Of a stretch of 64,000 bases of DNA, positions 1 through 10,956 are shown in pieces (position 1 is the stretch's first letter; every line of letters begins with the position of its first letter). Made by a program: the position numbers and the translations under genes. The stretch is from NCBI RefSeq assembly GCF_949628215.1, contig NC_134311.1, positions 78,176,090 through 78,240,089 of the forward strand, given 5' to 3'. This stretch comes from Phalacrocorax aristotelis (taxonomy: Eukaryota; Chordata; Aves; Suliformes; Phalacrocoracidae). The notes under the pieces are model-generated. The model saw only the letters and a list, made by a program, of their open reading frames with translations. It was not told the origin of the DNA and did not search any database.

Positions 1-2552
1 AGGCCAGAGAGATGGAAAGGCAAGTACAGGTGTTGTTATAGTCCCTTTGGGACCTGTGAGGTAGATGATGTTCCCAAGTAGGACATCAGTGAAAAAAGAG
101 TCTCTAGTTCACTTTGGCTGCCCTTTAGCGTTGTGTCGAGCTCAGTCCTTTGTGCTCCCAGGCTAAAAGGATGAATACTGCAGAAGCTGTTCTGCAGCAA
201 TTAGTATGAATATTTAAATACATTTATTTTGGCCAGGCTAATAGTCGTCTTGTATTTGTTTGAGCAACCAAATTTTTCCTTGCATGTACATTTCAAAACT
301 CTTAGAAAAGATATTTTTCTTTTCAAATCGCATGACCAGAGCAAAGCTGGGAGTTGCACTAGCAGGTAAAAGACATACTCCACTGTGTATAACTCTTGGC
401 AAGTCACTCGGTCATCAAATCTATGTTTTACTTACTTGCATAATAAGAGAATTATTTGGTAATGTAGATTTGTGGATGAAATATGTAGAAATACTGATGT
501 TTATTACAGTATTGGGATGCATTTTTGTCTCAGAAGATGCGTATTCATCATTTGGGTTTGTTGATGCTGTGCTGTGGCGTTGGAAATAAATTGGTTCTTA
601 TGTGATATTTATTACCTACGTTAAATTACCATCTCAAGAAATTCTTCTTTTAAGTTGCTTTCAAGAGAGTTTTAGTCTGCAAGTATTGGCAAACGTTTTT
701 CTTATATAATGTTCCTGTATTTTACAGTATGTATTTTATTCTTTTTTTTTTGTTGGGGAGGTTTAGTATTTTTTGTTTTTAACATTTAGCAGACTGAGTT
801 GTCATCTCCATTGTTCTTGTGTTGCCTGATATTAACTAAGCTTTCTTTCCTTAACTGGTGTTTCTTTCCCATAAATATTTTAGTAATTCCCTTGCACCAT
901 CCAGCATTTCATTCATTAGCCTGAAGGAAGCATGAACTCTCTTTTTAATATTGTTTTAAAAATGAAGTTTCAAAGTGGGTTAGGGCAGATAGGACAACAT
1001 TGAGTTGTTCACAGCACCTTTTTGAAGCAGGGAAGTAGCCTTATTCTGTGCTGCAGATGGGGGGGGGGGGGAAGCAGCATACAATTACATACAATTACAG
1101 GCAGCTTGGGATGGATCAGGAAACTGAGGAAGGGTTCTCAGGGAACAGAAAAATCTCTCTGAACCACCCATGCTTTCTCGGGCTGCTCAAGTACTAATTG
1201 CCCTTGTCTGCAGAAGTGCATTTTTAAAAAACAGTAGATTACATCTTACTGCTGATTTTTTTGTCTACACCTTTCTTCAAGTGCCATAAATTTATTGTTT
1301 ACTATACTTCTAAACCCATAAACGATTTGTTCCATGCCTTTCATCTGCAAGCGAATGTGGTAGTTGAAAGATCTTTATTCTATGTTAAATTTTCACTTGG
1401 AATTCATGTGGAGGGCAAGGTGTGAATAAGGAAGAGAAAATGACAAATATTGATCTCTAAGGCAAAATTTCCCTGCAGGTGCTTCAGGTACTTTTGGGTT
1501 TATAACATGCACGTTATCAATCAGATAAATAGCTTGGGTTTTTGTTTTTGCGCTGAAGCAATGCAACTTATTAAATCATAACTTGAAGTAAAATCTAGGA
1601 TACTGGTGTGGGTGGATACTGTTTCTTGCTTGCAGCCCATACTATTTGATGCAGTTTTACTGGCAGATTTGAGAGAAAGTAGGTCAGCCTGTAGATTCTC
1701 ATACAACCAGGACTTGTATGGGAGACACTCAAGGACCTCTTGAATGGTGTATGAGATACTCCTAAGAAGTCTTCACATGACTCACCAGCACGGTAGTTCT
1801 CTGCTGAGAACAAATCTGTTACACGTAGCTGATGTTAGACCTTGCCTGTAGACGTCGTAGACCCTGTGTCCCTGACAATTTGGTATCCCTTCTTGTAAAT
1901 GCATCTTTTGGTACGTGAAACCTGCTGGCAGAGCAGTTCCACGGGAAAGGAAGGTGGCTGTAGTCTTGTGCTGGAACGTTCAGCAGCCACTCGGTTTCTG
2001 CTCAGAGTGACTGGGTTTCTACTGTGTCATGTTGGTACTGTCAGTTTGCAAGTTACATAAAAGCATTGTAATTTTACAAGGTTGAGGTCCTGTTCAACTG
2101 AAAGATGATTTCTCGTAGATATAGAAACTGAACTATATTCTGGCCTGTCCAGGTAGATGACTACCAAGTCTGGGAATTTTCAGGCTGGCATTGTTCATAG
2201 GGGCTTAAAATTACCCATTGTTTATGCCTAAAGTTCTAAGTAGTTTAGCATATGTTGCTTATAATATATTGATTAAGATTTTATAAAGAAAGAGTTTAGA
2301 AATATTTTTTCTGATCTGGATTAATTATTCTAGTGAGGTCATCCAAGTTTAATGTGATTCCAGTACCATCTTTCATGGGTGTGTAAAAGGAAGAATAGTT
2401 TGCTGTAATAGGATGAGTCCACCAGGAAAAAGTAAATGAGAGGAAAACCAGTAGGATGCTGAACCGTACTGTCTGAAAGCAATGAGGTCTTCAGGTAGTA
2501 CTGTGAAGAGCAGGACTGAGTTAATGATTCTTACTGTTCTGTTCTTTTGCAG
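1..2552 (+). other. ARK2N: ARK2N upstream intron (5' part outside window)
   Basis: This stretch precedes the first visible ARK2N exon and ends in a polypyrimidine tract and AG at 2551-2552. It is AT-rich, has no ORF that looks coding, and shows no recognisable interspersed repeat. It contains a short G run near 1059. The short open frames here, for example around 260-589, have unremarkable composition and were judged to be chance. The gene's first, noncoding exon and promoter must lie to the left of the window. Confidence 0.7.
1059..1071. repeat. poly-G run
   Basis: Thirteen consecutive G residues form a simple homopolymer in the ARK2N upstream intron. It is likely to vary in length and is prone to sequencing error. 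No function is claimed. Confidence 0.8.
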
Positions 2553-2645
2553 GCTGCTGTATTGCTGAAATCCACATCTAGTTCACCCAGTCTTCCAGAC
2601 CGTGGGCTCCATGCTTTGAGACCAGGAGGACCTTGGTGTTCTGAA
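2553..2645 (+). other. ARK2N: ARK2N 5'UTR part of the first visible exon
   Basis: The 93 nt between the acceptor AG (2551-2552) and the start codon are open in the coding frame, and no stop intervenes, so an upstream exon could in principle extend the protein. I place the start at 2646 because the residues MKMEAVGK match the known start of the vertebrate family, while the residues encoded upstream do not resemble it. A second in-frame ATG lies two codons on, at 2652. Confidence 0.75.
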
Positions 2646-3369
2646 ATGAAGATGGAGGCAGTAGGAAAAACAGAAGAACTTGTTGATTCAGAAGTTCCAC
2701 CAAAGACTTCTGAAAAGCAAGAGACTGCACCTGATGAAGTCGGACCTATAGAACTGGAGGCACAAACTCAGAAAGATAATGTGCCTGCTGTAGCAGACTC
2801 TGCGGTGCTCTCTTCAATGCCTTGCTTACTGATGGAACTGAGGCGAGACTCCTCGGAGTCTCAGCTAGCATCTACAGAGAGCGATAAGCCAACGGGTAGT
2901 CAAGTTTACGAGAGTGACTCTTCCAATCATTGCATGCTTTCCCCTTCTTCCAGTGGGCATTTGGCTGACTCAGATACATTGTCTTCCACAGAAGAGAATG
3001 AGCCCTGTCAAGCTGAAGCTGCTGTAGAGGGAGACCCTTCTGCTGTGTCTGGGGCTGCAGTTGGGAGGAAATCCAGGCGATCCAGGTCCGAAAGTGAAAC
3101 TTCAACAATGGCTGCCAAGAAAAACCGACAGTCTAGTGATAAGCAGAATGGTCGAGTTACCAAGGTAAAAGGTCATCGAAGCCAAAAGCACAAAGAAAGA
3201 ATCCGGCTGTTAAGACAGAAACGGGAGGCAGCTGCTCGCAAGAAGTACAACCTGCTGCAGGACAGCAGTACCAGTGATAGTGACCTGACGTGTGACTCGA
3301 GCACGAGTTCATCAGATGATGATGAAGAGGTTTCAGGGAGCAGCAAGACAATCACTGCAGAGATACCAG
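2646..3369 (+). CDS. ARK2N: ARK2N coding exon 1 (residues 1-241): Arkadia N-terminal-like domain
   Basis: This exon encodes residues 1-241 plus the first base of codon 242. Order of features: an acidic N-terminus (1-50); the conserved stretch [20 protein letters not shown] (57-76), which includes the basophilic-kinase site RRDS with Ser69/Ser70; serine-rich acidic segments (77-135); basic clusters GRKSRRSRS (140-148) and AAKKNRQ (156-162); a long basic, helix-prone region (about 173-201) that could be a nuclear localisation signal; and a highly acidic serine run (207-233) ending in DDDEE. This is the RNF111_N-type region shared by Arkadia and ARK2N. In mammals the serine pair after the RR has been reported as an AMPK/PKA target. 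The donor is CCAG|GTAGAG. If the intron were retained, the frame would stop after seven more codons, at 3392. Identification is confident from near-identity to the vertebrate protein. Confidence 0.96.
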
Positions 3370-6300
3370 GTAGAGGATGTTTTTTAAACTGAACTGTAAC
3401 GCATCTGACATCGTTTCTCAGCTGTCATGCTAAATTAGATGAGTGACACTTGAGAAAAACCAGGAGAACTGCAGCTCTGTGTAAATTTGAAGACTGCAGT
3501 ATATTAACAAGACATGGGCAAATCTTAAAAATCTGTTCTGAGGTTTCAGTGCACTTTTGCACACCAACAAAGCATAGAAATGGTAAATGGGAGGAAGGAC
3601 TATCTTTGAATTCTGGTATTTTCAGATCTCTTCCTTTGTAAGCCTATATGAACTCCTGTCAGTGCTGTCAAATCCCATTAGATGGTGATAATCTAATAAA
3701 TACATTCTTAAGATAAGTGGCCAGCTTTGCTTTAATATATTAAGACCACAGCTCAGCGACTGTGTTAGAAATAATGCGGCATACCTCTTGCTTGTGTTAC
3801 AGTAAGGCCCTGTTCATTATTGCACTTATGCTGTGCTTTCAGCTCTACGTTTCAGTGCATGACAAACCTACCTAGCCTTATTGTAAGTTCTTGCAGATTG
3901 CAGCTGGTCACCTATTTTAGGACATAAATATGAACTTGTTTACACAGGTGCCCAAGCTATAGCCACACCTAAATTTTCAACATTTTAGACAAAGCTGCTA
4001 GCATTTGACTATGTCATAAATATCTATAATTTCTATACTTTAAGGTTTTTATACACATCCGTGTTAAGATTGGAGGCAGCAAAATCTAGGGTCCTTCTCA
4101 CGATCTTATTAGCAAAAGAAGGATGAATTCTTCAAGTTTTCTGTCTGCTGAGTCTTTGTTACTTTATTAGCCCAAGTGCCATGGACAGGATTTTGTGCGA
4201 ATTATTCTTGCAGCATATTATACCCTAGAACCGTCATCAAATGGCAATCTTCATACGGCAATCAAAATAAAATCACATCAAAATAAACTTTTTGGCTTGC
4301 CAATTTTTACTGGGTTGCATGCCTTTTTACCTTGTGCTAGAAGATTTTTTTAGATAAATATCAGCTTACATAGCGTAAGAACATTTAAAGGAAAACTGCA
4401 ATAATTAGTCTTAAGTTGCTGAACTAACATTTGCTAGATGAATTATTTAAAATACTTGCAGCAGATTTTACAAATAGCTGTTCTTTAACCGACTTGATTA
4501 TGGTGAATGATTCTGTCACCATGAGAACTGGCGTTTTTCCCACATGTTGCAAGGAAGCAGGTTGCACAAAGGAAGCTAATGTTTTTTATTAGAAAGCCTG
4601 GGAAAGGCATAGGCCTCCTGTAATTACTGTGTAGTAAACTTTTAGTAGAAATTCTAAAATTATTTCTACCTATTTAGTCATTAGTCAAACTTCTGGCTTT
4701 CATACTTTCCTGTCTTTTTATTTATTATATTTACACTTTGCTGTGTAATTAAAGCCTGATTTAAAGCCTGTCGAAGACTTTTGGGACAGGTTCCTCCCCA
4801 CCCCTAAAAAAACCCCAAAACATAAACAATAAACCCCCCAGGTGATATTCTGTCATAAAAGTACCTTGTGACCCAGAAAGGCACCACATGGTATTTTCAG
4901 ATTTGCCTGGATTTCTGACTTCCATTGCGGAGACCCAAAACCACTCTATGGTACTTTGCTGTGTCACTAGGCTTTCTGTATTTGAGCTCTCGGTGTTAAC
5001 CGTGATGTGCTTGCAGTGAAGAGGCCCCACTGCTGTGCACGGAAGAGCTCAGTGATTTAGTGGCAATTACAACAAGGCCCAATTTCACCTGCGAAGCAAA
5101 ATGTGGGAGTAAAAAAAACATCCTGAAGAACAGTGACCTTTGTTTTTATTCCATAGCCTGTGTCACCTGCTTGATACTAAAGTACATCTAAGGCATTGAA
5201 ACTTTTGACTTGTCATTTTGGAATTAGGTGCAATGCATATCTGCCACATTGCAGTTTTCCTTTAAATAGAAACGACTTTGGTTTGTGGGAAACAGTCTCC
5301 AAGTACAAAAGAAAAAAATTCTCCATAGAGATAAGGACAAGGTTGGCCAAAAATGCATCCTGTGCTGCTTGTGGGTTAATGAAACGTTGTGGTCTTAACA
5401 GATGCAGTGGAGCTGTGAGTCTGAGCAGGACTCCCAGCTCTCCGTCGCAGTGGTAGGTTCACATGCCATCTGCGATCCCTCTTCTTGGAACTGGCAAAGT
5501 GCTTAACTTGAATTATTTTTTTGACTAGAAAGCCATTTTAGTGCACTTAGCATTACACTGTGAATATCCTCAAAATTTAGGGAATGAATGCATAGTTAGA
5601 AAATAATACAGGGTATTGAAAAAACATTACTGGAAATTCAGGCCATGAGTGTCCTCTGCACACATGCAAAAGCTAAGTCTTGATCTAAAAGCTTGATACT
5701 TGAACCTCAGTGTCAAGAAACTACAATTCACCTGTCAGAAAGGCATAAGTGTGGGAAAACTTTTGCCTTTAATTTTGAAAAATAGTCTGTACACATTGAT
5801 GCAGAAGAGTTTTACAGGTAGCCTGTGTTCCCCTTAGTCTTACTGTATCTGGATACTTCAGCTGTAGTGTTGGTTACTGTTTCAACATAGCATATTATTG
5901 GGACTGATTTTCAAATATGTGTTGTCTGAAAACTAGCTTTGCCAACAGAGATGCTCTAAAATTTTTAGTGACAGTTAATTTAATATGGTCTTCCTGTACA
6001 AAGGGTGTTCGTGCTTCGGCTCTTAACCTTCTGTTGACATGTGTAGCGTTACAGAAGACAGTCATTTGTGTGTGGCCTGAAAATTTTAAGTGCCACATAT
6101 GAGAATACAGTAGTAGTCTTTCATGTCATGTTACTAAACCACTTTCATTTTAATAGTGCAGTTATTTTTTCAAACAGTCCACACGACTGGCTCTGAAGTA
6201 TGTTTGGCTAAATTAGTATGGTAAGGAGAATGTTCACAGCATTATTATCTATTCCACTGAGCATCTGTAGTGTTGTTAGCTTCATTTTGTGCGTGCACCC

Positions 6301-9300
6301 AAGTTGTGAACTGAGCAGCTGTGCAATAGAGAGTCAGTTCTCTCTGCTGAACTCAGATGTAACGTGGATAAATACTGGCAGTGTTGTTGTTCTCAACAAA
6401 AATTGAGTAAAGAGTTGAGATCTTACTGGTGATACTTCAATAGAAATACTGTGAGCTTATTCAGAGCTAAGTACATTATGGTGTGTTATTCCGAATATAT
6501 TATTCGGTATCAATTTATACCTGAAAATACAGGTTCAATCTAAACTTTGTGAATGCTACTGAGAGTCTTGTCACTGACCTGGGCAGTCGTAAGCTTGGGC
6601 TCTTTAATTCAGGGAATGCCATGATTTTTGAGTTATTGCAAATGAGGAGCAATTTCTTGTCTTTTAATTGAGCCTCTCTGTTGGCATTTAGGATTTTACC
6701 CGTCTTAAACACTATTCACAGCGTAAGAGGGTGATCTGAGTCCTGAAACAGGTTCTGCGAGACCTGCTGCTCTTGAGAGTTTTTCCTCTAAATGATTTTA
6801 AATTTGACTGTGCAAATTAACTCTGAACTAAATTAGCAGGAGAGCAAGCCTGGGAAGCAATATTTATTTCTGTGTAAACACTTTTCTTTGGAAGAAGAAA
6901 GGGGGTTTAAAAACTCAAATATATGAACAAATTGGCATTTCAGCACCATTATGCTTTCCACCACTCAGACAAATCTGAATTGCAGTAGGGGTGGCTCATG
7001 TTTCAGGCTTTCAAAAAAATCTATTAGAAAGTTTGAGTAATGATGTTAGTGTTCCAGCTCACGTTTTAAAAAAGAAAAAGGGGTTTTAATATGTAGAAAT
7101 CCAAAGAGAAGAGAACAATCTGCGTGAGGGACTCTCAGTGAGGTTACTTACACTTTAAGAATTGTGCATAGACCTTGGATGAAGTGTTTTGCAAAGGATG
7201 AATTTGATTGAAGTAACTCAGAAGGACAATTTTATGGCAACAGGAGGGAAAATCTGTTAAGAGTGGTTTGCAGTAGAATATGCATTTGGAGATGTTGGAT
7301 AGCGTACTGACGCAGAGGAATCCACCACTGTTAATTAGCATGAAGATGCAGCGTAATTTCTTAAGTTGTTATGTTGTCAGACTTCCCAAATTAAATAACT
7401 TTGGATTTGGTTGTTATTTAGATAGTACTTAATAGATCCCAAAAGATACAGCATTGGGGCATTTCTTATGTGCTGTTTTGCAGGAGGTATTCCCTTGAAA
7501 ATAAGATACGAGTCTTGGATTCTGACCCTTTCTGACTGCAAATTTCTTCGCCTTTTAATTTGGCATAGCTTCAGAAACTAGAGCTGTAAGTTTACAGGTA
7601 GCAAAGGGACCAATTAGATAAATGCTAGCATTTTAAATATAATAAAAATGCATTTTTAGGCTTGATTTTCTTTTTAACCCTGAAGGGTACCAGTAAAGAA
7701 AAGATTAGATAAGGCTTGTTACAAGAACTCCAAGCGAATCATTAGAAACATTGATTTGCTGCTACAGTAATTTGTAGATATACTGTGAATGATTCCCTTT
7801 AAAAGTAGTATTGTAGGGTGATACATATTTTGATATGTAGTCTCTTCAGTTTACAAAACAATTTTGTCAACTTCGACCATGGTAGTTCATTCTTAATTTT
7901 AAAAGCCCAGCTAGATTGTCTCACGTATCACCATCTGTATTTTTTTCTTTAAATCGCAATTAAACTTACTCAACTTTAAAGGTATCTGATCATAAGCCTG
8001 TGGAAATCAGACTGCCATTTAGTTACTTGATCTTAGGATAAGATCCCGGACTAAAGACGAACTGACAGAATCATATGGGATGTTCAACACTGAGTATGTG
8101 AATAGAAAATTTTTTTCAGGTAGGAAAAAGACATTGGCTGTACAAAAGGAACCACGTTTTAAGGAGAAGTTACCATTTTACTTAATTACTTTTAGTTAAA
8201 ATGCAGTCAGAGGGGTGTAAATCAGTTGCTATAAAGTAATTTATTTTTGGGCAGAGGACCTGAATGCTGAATTTCCAGCCTGTCTGATAGGTAAACAGAT
8301 GGGAGAGAGTCAGGTTTTTGACCCCTGGCAGGTAGCATTGCTACTGCTCAGAAATAAGGGAATAATCCTGGGCTTTGTGTAGCTGTTACTGAAGGACTTG
8401 TATACCTCATTTAAATAGCTCCTAAAAAGAATGTATTGTTTAAGTAATACTGTAATTTCATGTACACAGTGAAATCCCAATAAATATTTAGTGCCTTATG
8501 TTTTTATTAGTAAATATTTGCTTAAGTTGTGAATTATTTCTCTCATTCTTAGGGTATTTTCTATTATGATAGATTATTCCACAAGTTTCACGTTTCCTTA
8601 TTAAATTGTCAGGTTCTGTAGCTGCTTTGTGTAGTTTAATGTGATGCTTGTCTTGTCTTGGAATTACCTTAGGTAACGTTTGTGTGTTTAGACAGCGTGC
8701 ATGTGTTGTTTATTACTTCTCAAACAGGTACAGAGCCACATTTTCTTGGGGTTTTATTCCTTCCTAGAAAATTCCTGAGTGAACTCTAAACTTAAAAATA
8801 TAGATATTGCTGCCTTTTCTTATTGATATGTAGAATAAGATAATGAGGATGGCCTTCTCTTCTCGCTGCTGAAGTTCTTCCTGATAATCCCAATGCCAGT
8901 CATTTTAACCATCTTTTTGATGGATAGAAGGAGAACAATTCCCTTCCAGCTGTGCCCTTGTCTGTTTTCTGCCTTGGCTGGAAGTAATGCTGGAAATGCC
9001 GCATAGCCGGTGGCTTGTGCGATGAAGGGCACGCTTCTGGTTGGCGTGAGGCTGATCCCTCCTACATGTCGTGTGGATTACCCCTGTGTTGTAGCTGTGT
9101 CCATCAGACCTAACAGAGGCTCCTTTACCTCATGCGTTGGCATAGCTTTCACACATCTTCGTGCTTGTGTGCGTATGTGTTTGTGTTGTGTATTCCCTTC
9201 ACGGGTGTTCAGTGTGTTTTCCAAAATTAGACCGAGAGCTTTGGGCTTGGCAACTTCAGGTGCAGCAATCACTGTATCAGCCTTTATCTCTGTTATCTTA

Positions 9301-9775
9301 TGTACAATTCTGTGTATATTTAACACTCCATTATAAAAGGGTTCAAGTATGTAAGTAAAATATGCATTAATTATTCAGGTTTATCAGTTAAACCGTAGTG
9401 TGTTGCATCGCAGCTTAACATGTTATTATACAACATCTTTGATACCTTCAGTTGAATTCAAAACAGAAATTGCAAGGGAATTGGAGTAATTGGTTTATTT
9501 AAGGAAGAACCCAAACTTTTGTGACAATATTGTCTGAGAATTCTAGAATAAAAATTATTTTGAAGCCAAAATTTCTATTAAATCTCAGTGGGTGTAAAAT
9601 GTTTGGTTTTTTTTCATGGTAATACTGTTGGTTAATATTTGCTAATTCTTCCCCTGTTGTCATATCCAAGGGACACAATTAGAAAAGTTTGTTTTCCTGC
9701 GTTAACATGCCTTAATAAAAAATATTATGTTCTTACTTAATGATGTCTTATCAAATGGCCTCAATGTCTTTAAAG
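3370..9775 (+). other. ARK2N: ARK2N intron 2, first part
   Basis: About 6.4 kb of AT-rich intron. No CR1, LTR or other repeat was recognised, and no open frame here looks coding. There is a small perfect inverted repeat near 6491-6507 (7-bp arms CCGAATA/TATTCGG, loop TAT). Long AT-rich tracts of moderate complexity may include conserved noncoding sequence, but nothing stands out by motif. Confidence 0.7.
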
Positions 9776-10230
9776 CTGGCTTCAGTCGTGCTGGGGGATC
9801 TGGAGGAGCGACCAGGGAAATTCCAGGATTGCTTGACAGGGGCACCGTGTGGGATAGGAACTGCATAGGCAATGTCCTGGAAGAGGCCATGAACTGCTTT
9901 GCCGAGATGCAGAGGCAGACAGAGGAGAAATTTCGCATGTGGATAGAAAAGCTAACCCGTCTTGACACAGATGAAGAAAGCAAGCAACAACTGGAGCCCA
10001 GGGAACCTAAAATTCAACTAGTTGGCCAAAGAATTCCCCCTACCACACAGTCAGGGGCTTTCATACAGATGCCTGATAGCCAAGTACTTCCACAGCAGTC
10101 GTTTAATTCTTACGTGGGCTACCAAAATGTTGATGCTACGCTAGAGTTTCCAGCGACTTTTAATAACAATTTTCCACCTATCTTTCCAGAGAATGGGAAT
10201 ATTGCAGAGCCTGATCTGAATCAATCATAA
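9776..10230 (+). CDS. Candidate alternative last exon in ARK2N intron 2 (unrecognised protein segment)
   Basis: An uninterrupted frame runs from an upstream stop at 9703 to TAA at 10228-10230. It also has an in-frame ATG at 9727 in a poor context. The translation is unlike chance intronic sequence: a Gly/Arg start, a predicted helix CFAEMQRQTEEKFRMWIEKL, an acidic patch, then a Pro/Gln/Asn-rich tail ending in NQS. An AG at 9774-9775 would join the 1-nt phase left by the previous ARK2N exon and enter this frame at Ala-Gly-Phe-Ser, replacing the C-terminal 166 residues, including both SUMO-interacting motifs, with about 151 new ones. An AATAAA follows at 10761. The pyrimidine tract before the AG is weak. 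Alternatives are a retrocopy fragment, a domesticated transposon piece, or a separate short gene. I do not recognise the family and claim no function. Confidence 0.5.
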
Positions 10231-10760
10231 ACTTAAAATCTGGTCTTTGCAATCTTGATGTTACTTTGGATATGCTGAAAACAAGGTTTGCTTTTCTCTT
10301 CTCTTCGTATGTTTTGTTTTTCTCCTTTGGGCTTTATTAACATGGTATTTTTTTAATTTATAGAGAATTTGTGTAGTTTAAAAAACCCCCACAGTATTCC
10401 CAGGTGCATGTGCCAGCACACATGTACAAGTACCTCTAAAGGTGTGGGGGGGGGACACACCACCCTAAGCTTTCATCACCAAACTTGGGAGAATATAACT
10501 TAGAATCCTTGTTTAGGTACCCCAAAATCAGTAGAGCTATGTTTGTTACAATAGGAGTGTTCAGAGTATTGATCCAAATGCTCATTTTGCATGTTTAAAC
10601 ATTTATATAAGGAAATAAGTTTTATATTTAAAGATGTAAAGTACCCTAGAGAATCAGACTAGATACAGACACATAACATTTCTCTATGTGTTTTCTCCCA
10701 AGTTTTGCAGCTTGAACAAGTCACACATTAGCTGCTGCTTCTTCCTTTTTAGGTAGAAGT
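10231..10760 (+). other. Possible 3'UTR of the candidate alternative exon
   Basis: This is AT-rich sequence between the stop at 10230 and an AATAAA at 10761. It includes a G-run (10443-10453) and no coding signal. It would be the untranslated tail if the 9776 exon is real; otherwise it is plain intron. Confidence 0.3.
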
Positions 10761-10766
10761 AATAAA
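10761..10766 (+). promoter_or_regulatory. Candidate polyadenylation hexamer (AATAAA)
   Basis: A canonical AATAAA lies about 530 nt after the stop of the candidate alternative exon. Such hexamers are common by chance in AT-rich introns, so it supports the short-isoform idea only weakly. Confidence 0.3.
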
Positions 10767-10930
10767 TAAGTTTACCCTAAAGATTTAGCTAAATATAACA
10801 AATGTGCACAACTGATTTTCTTTGTCTCCTATTGAGTAGTTCATTTTATGTCCAGAGTTTTTATTAATGTCACTGCTGTGTTGCACATGGCATATTTATG
10901 GAAGCAGCTATCTTATATTGTGTGCACAAA

Positions 10931-10956
10931 TACACACATATATATGTATATGTGTG
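10931..10956. repeat. Self-complementary AC/AT/GT microsatellite
   Basis: An ACACAC block, an alternating AT block and a GTGTGT block follow one another, so the tract can fold on itself or adopt left-handed DNA. It is a simple repeat inside the intron. Confidence 0.6.

Noticed and set aside
260..589. 109-codon frame at the left edge
   Set aside because: No family resemblance, no splice sites in phase with ARK2N, and AT-rich intron composition.
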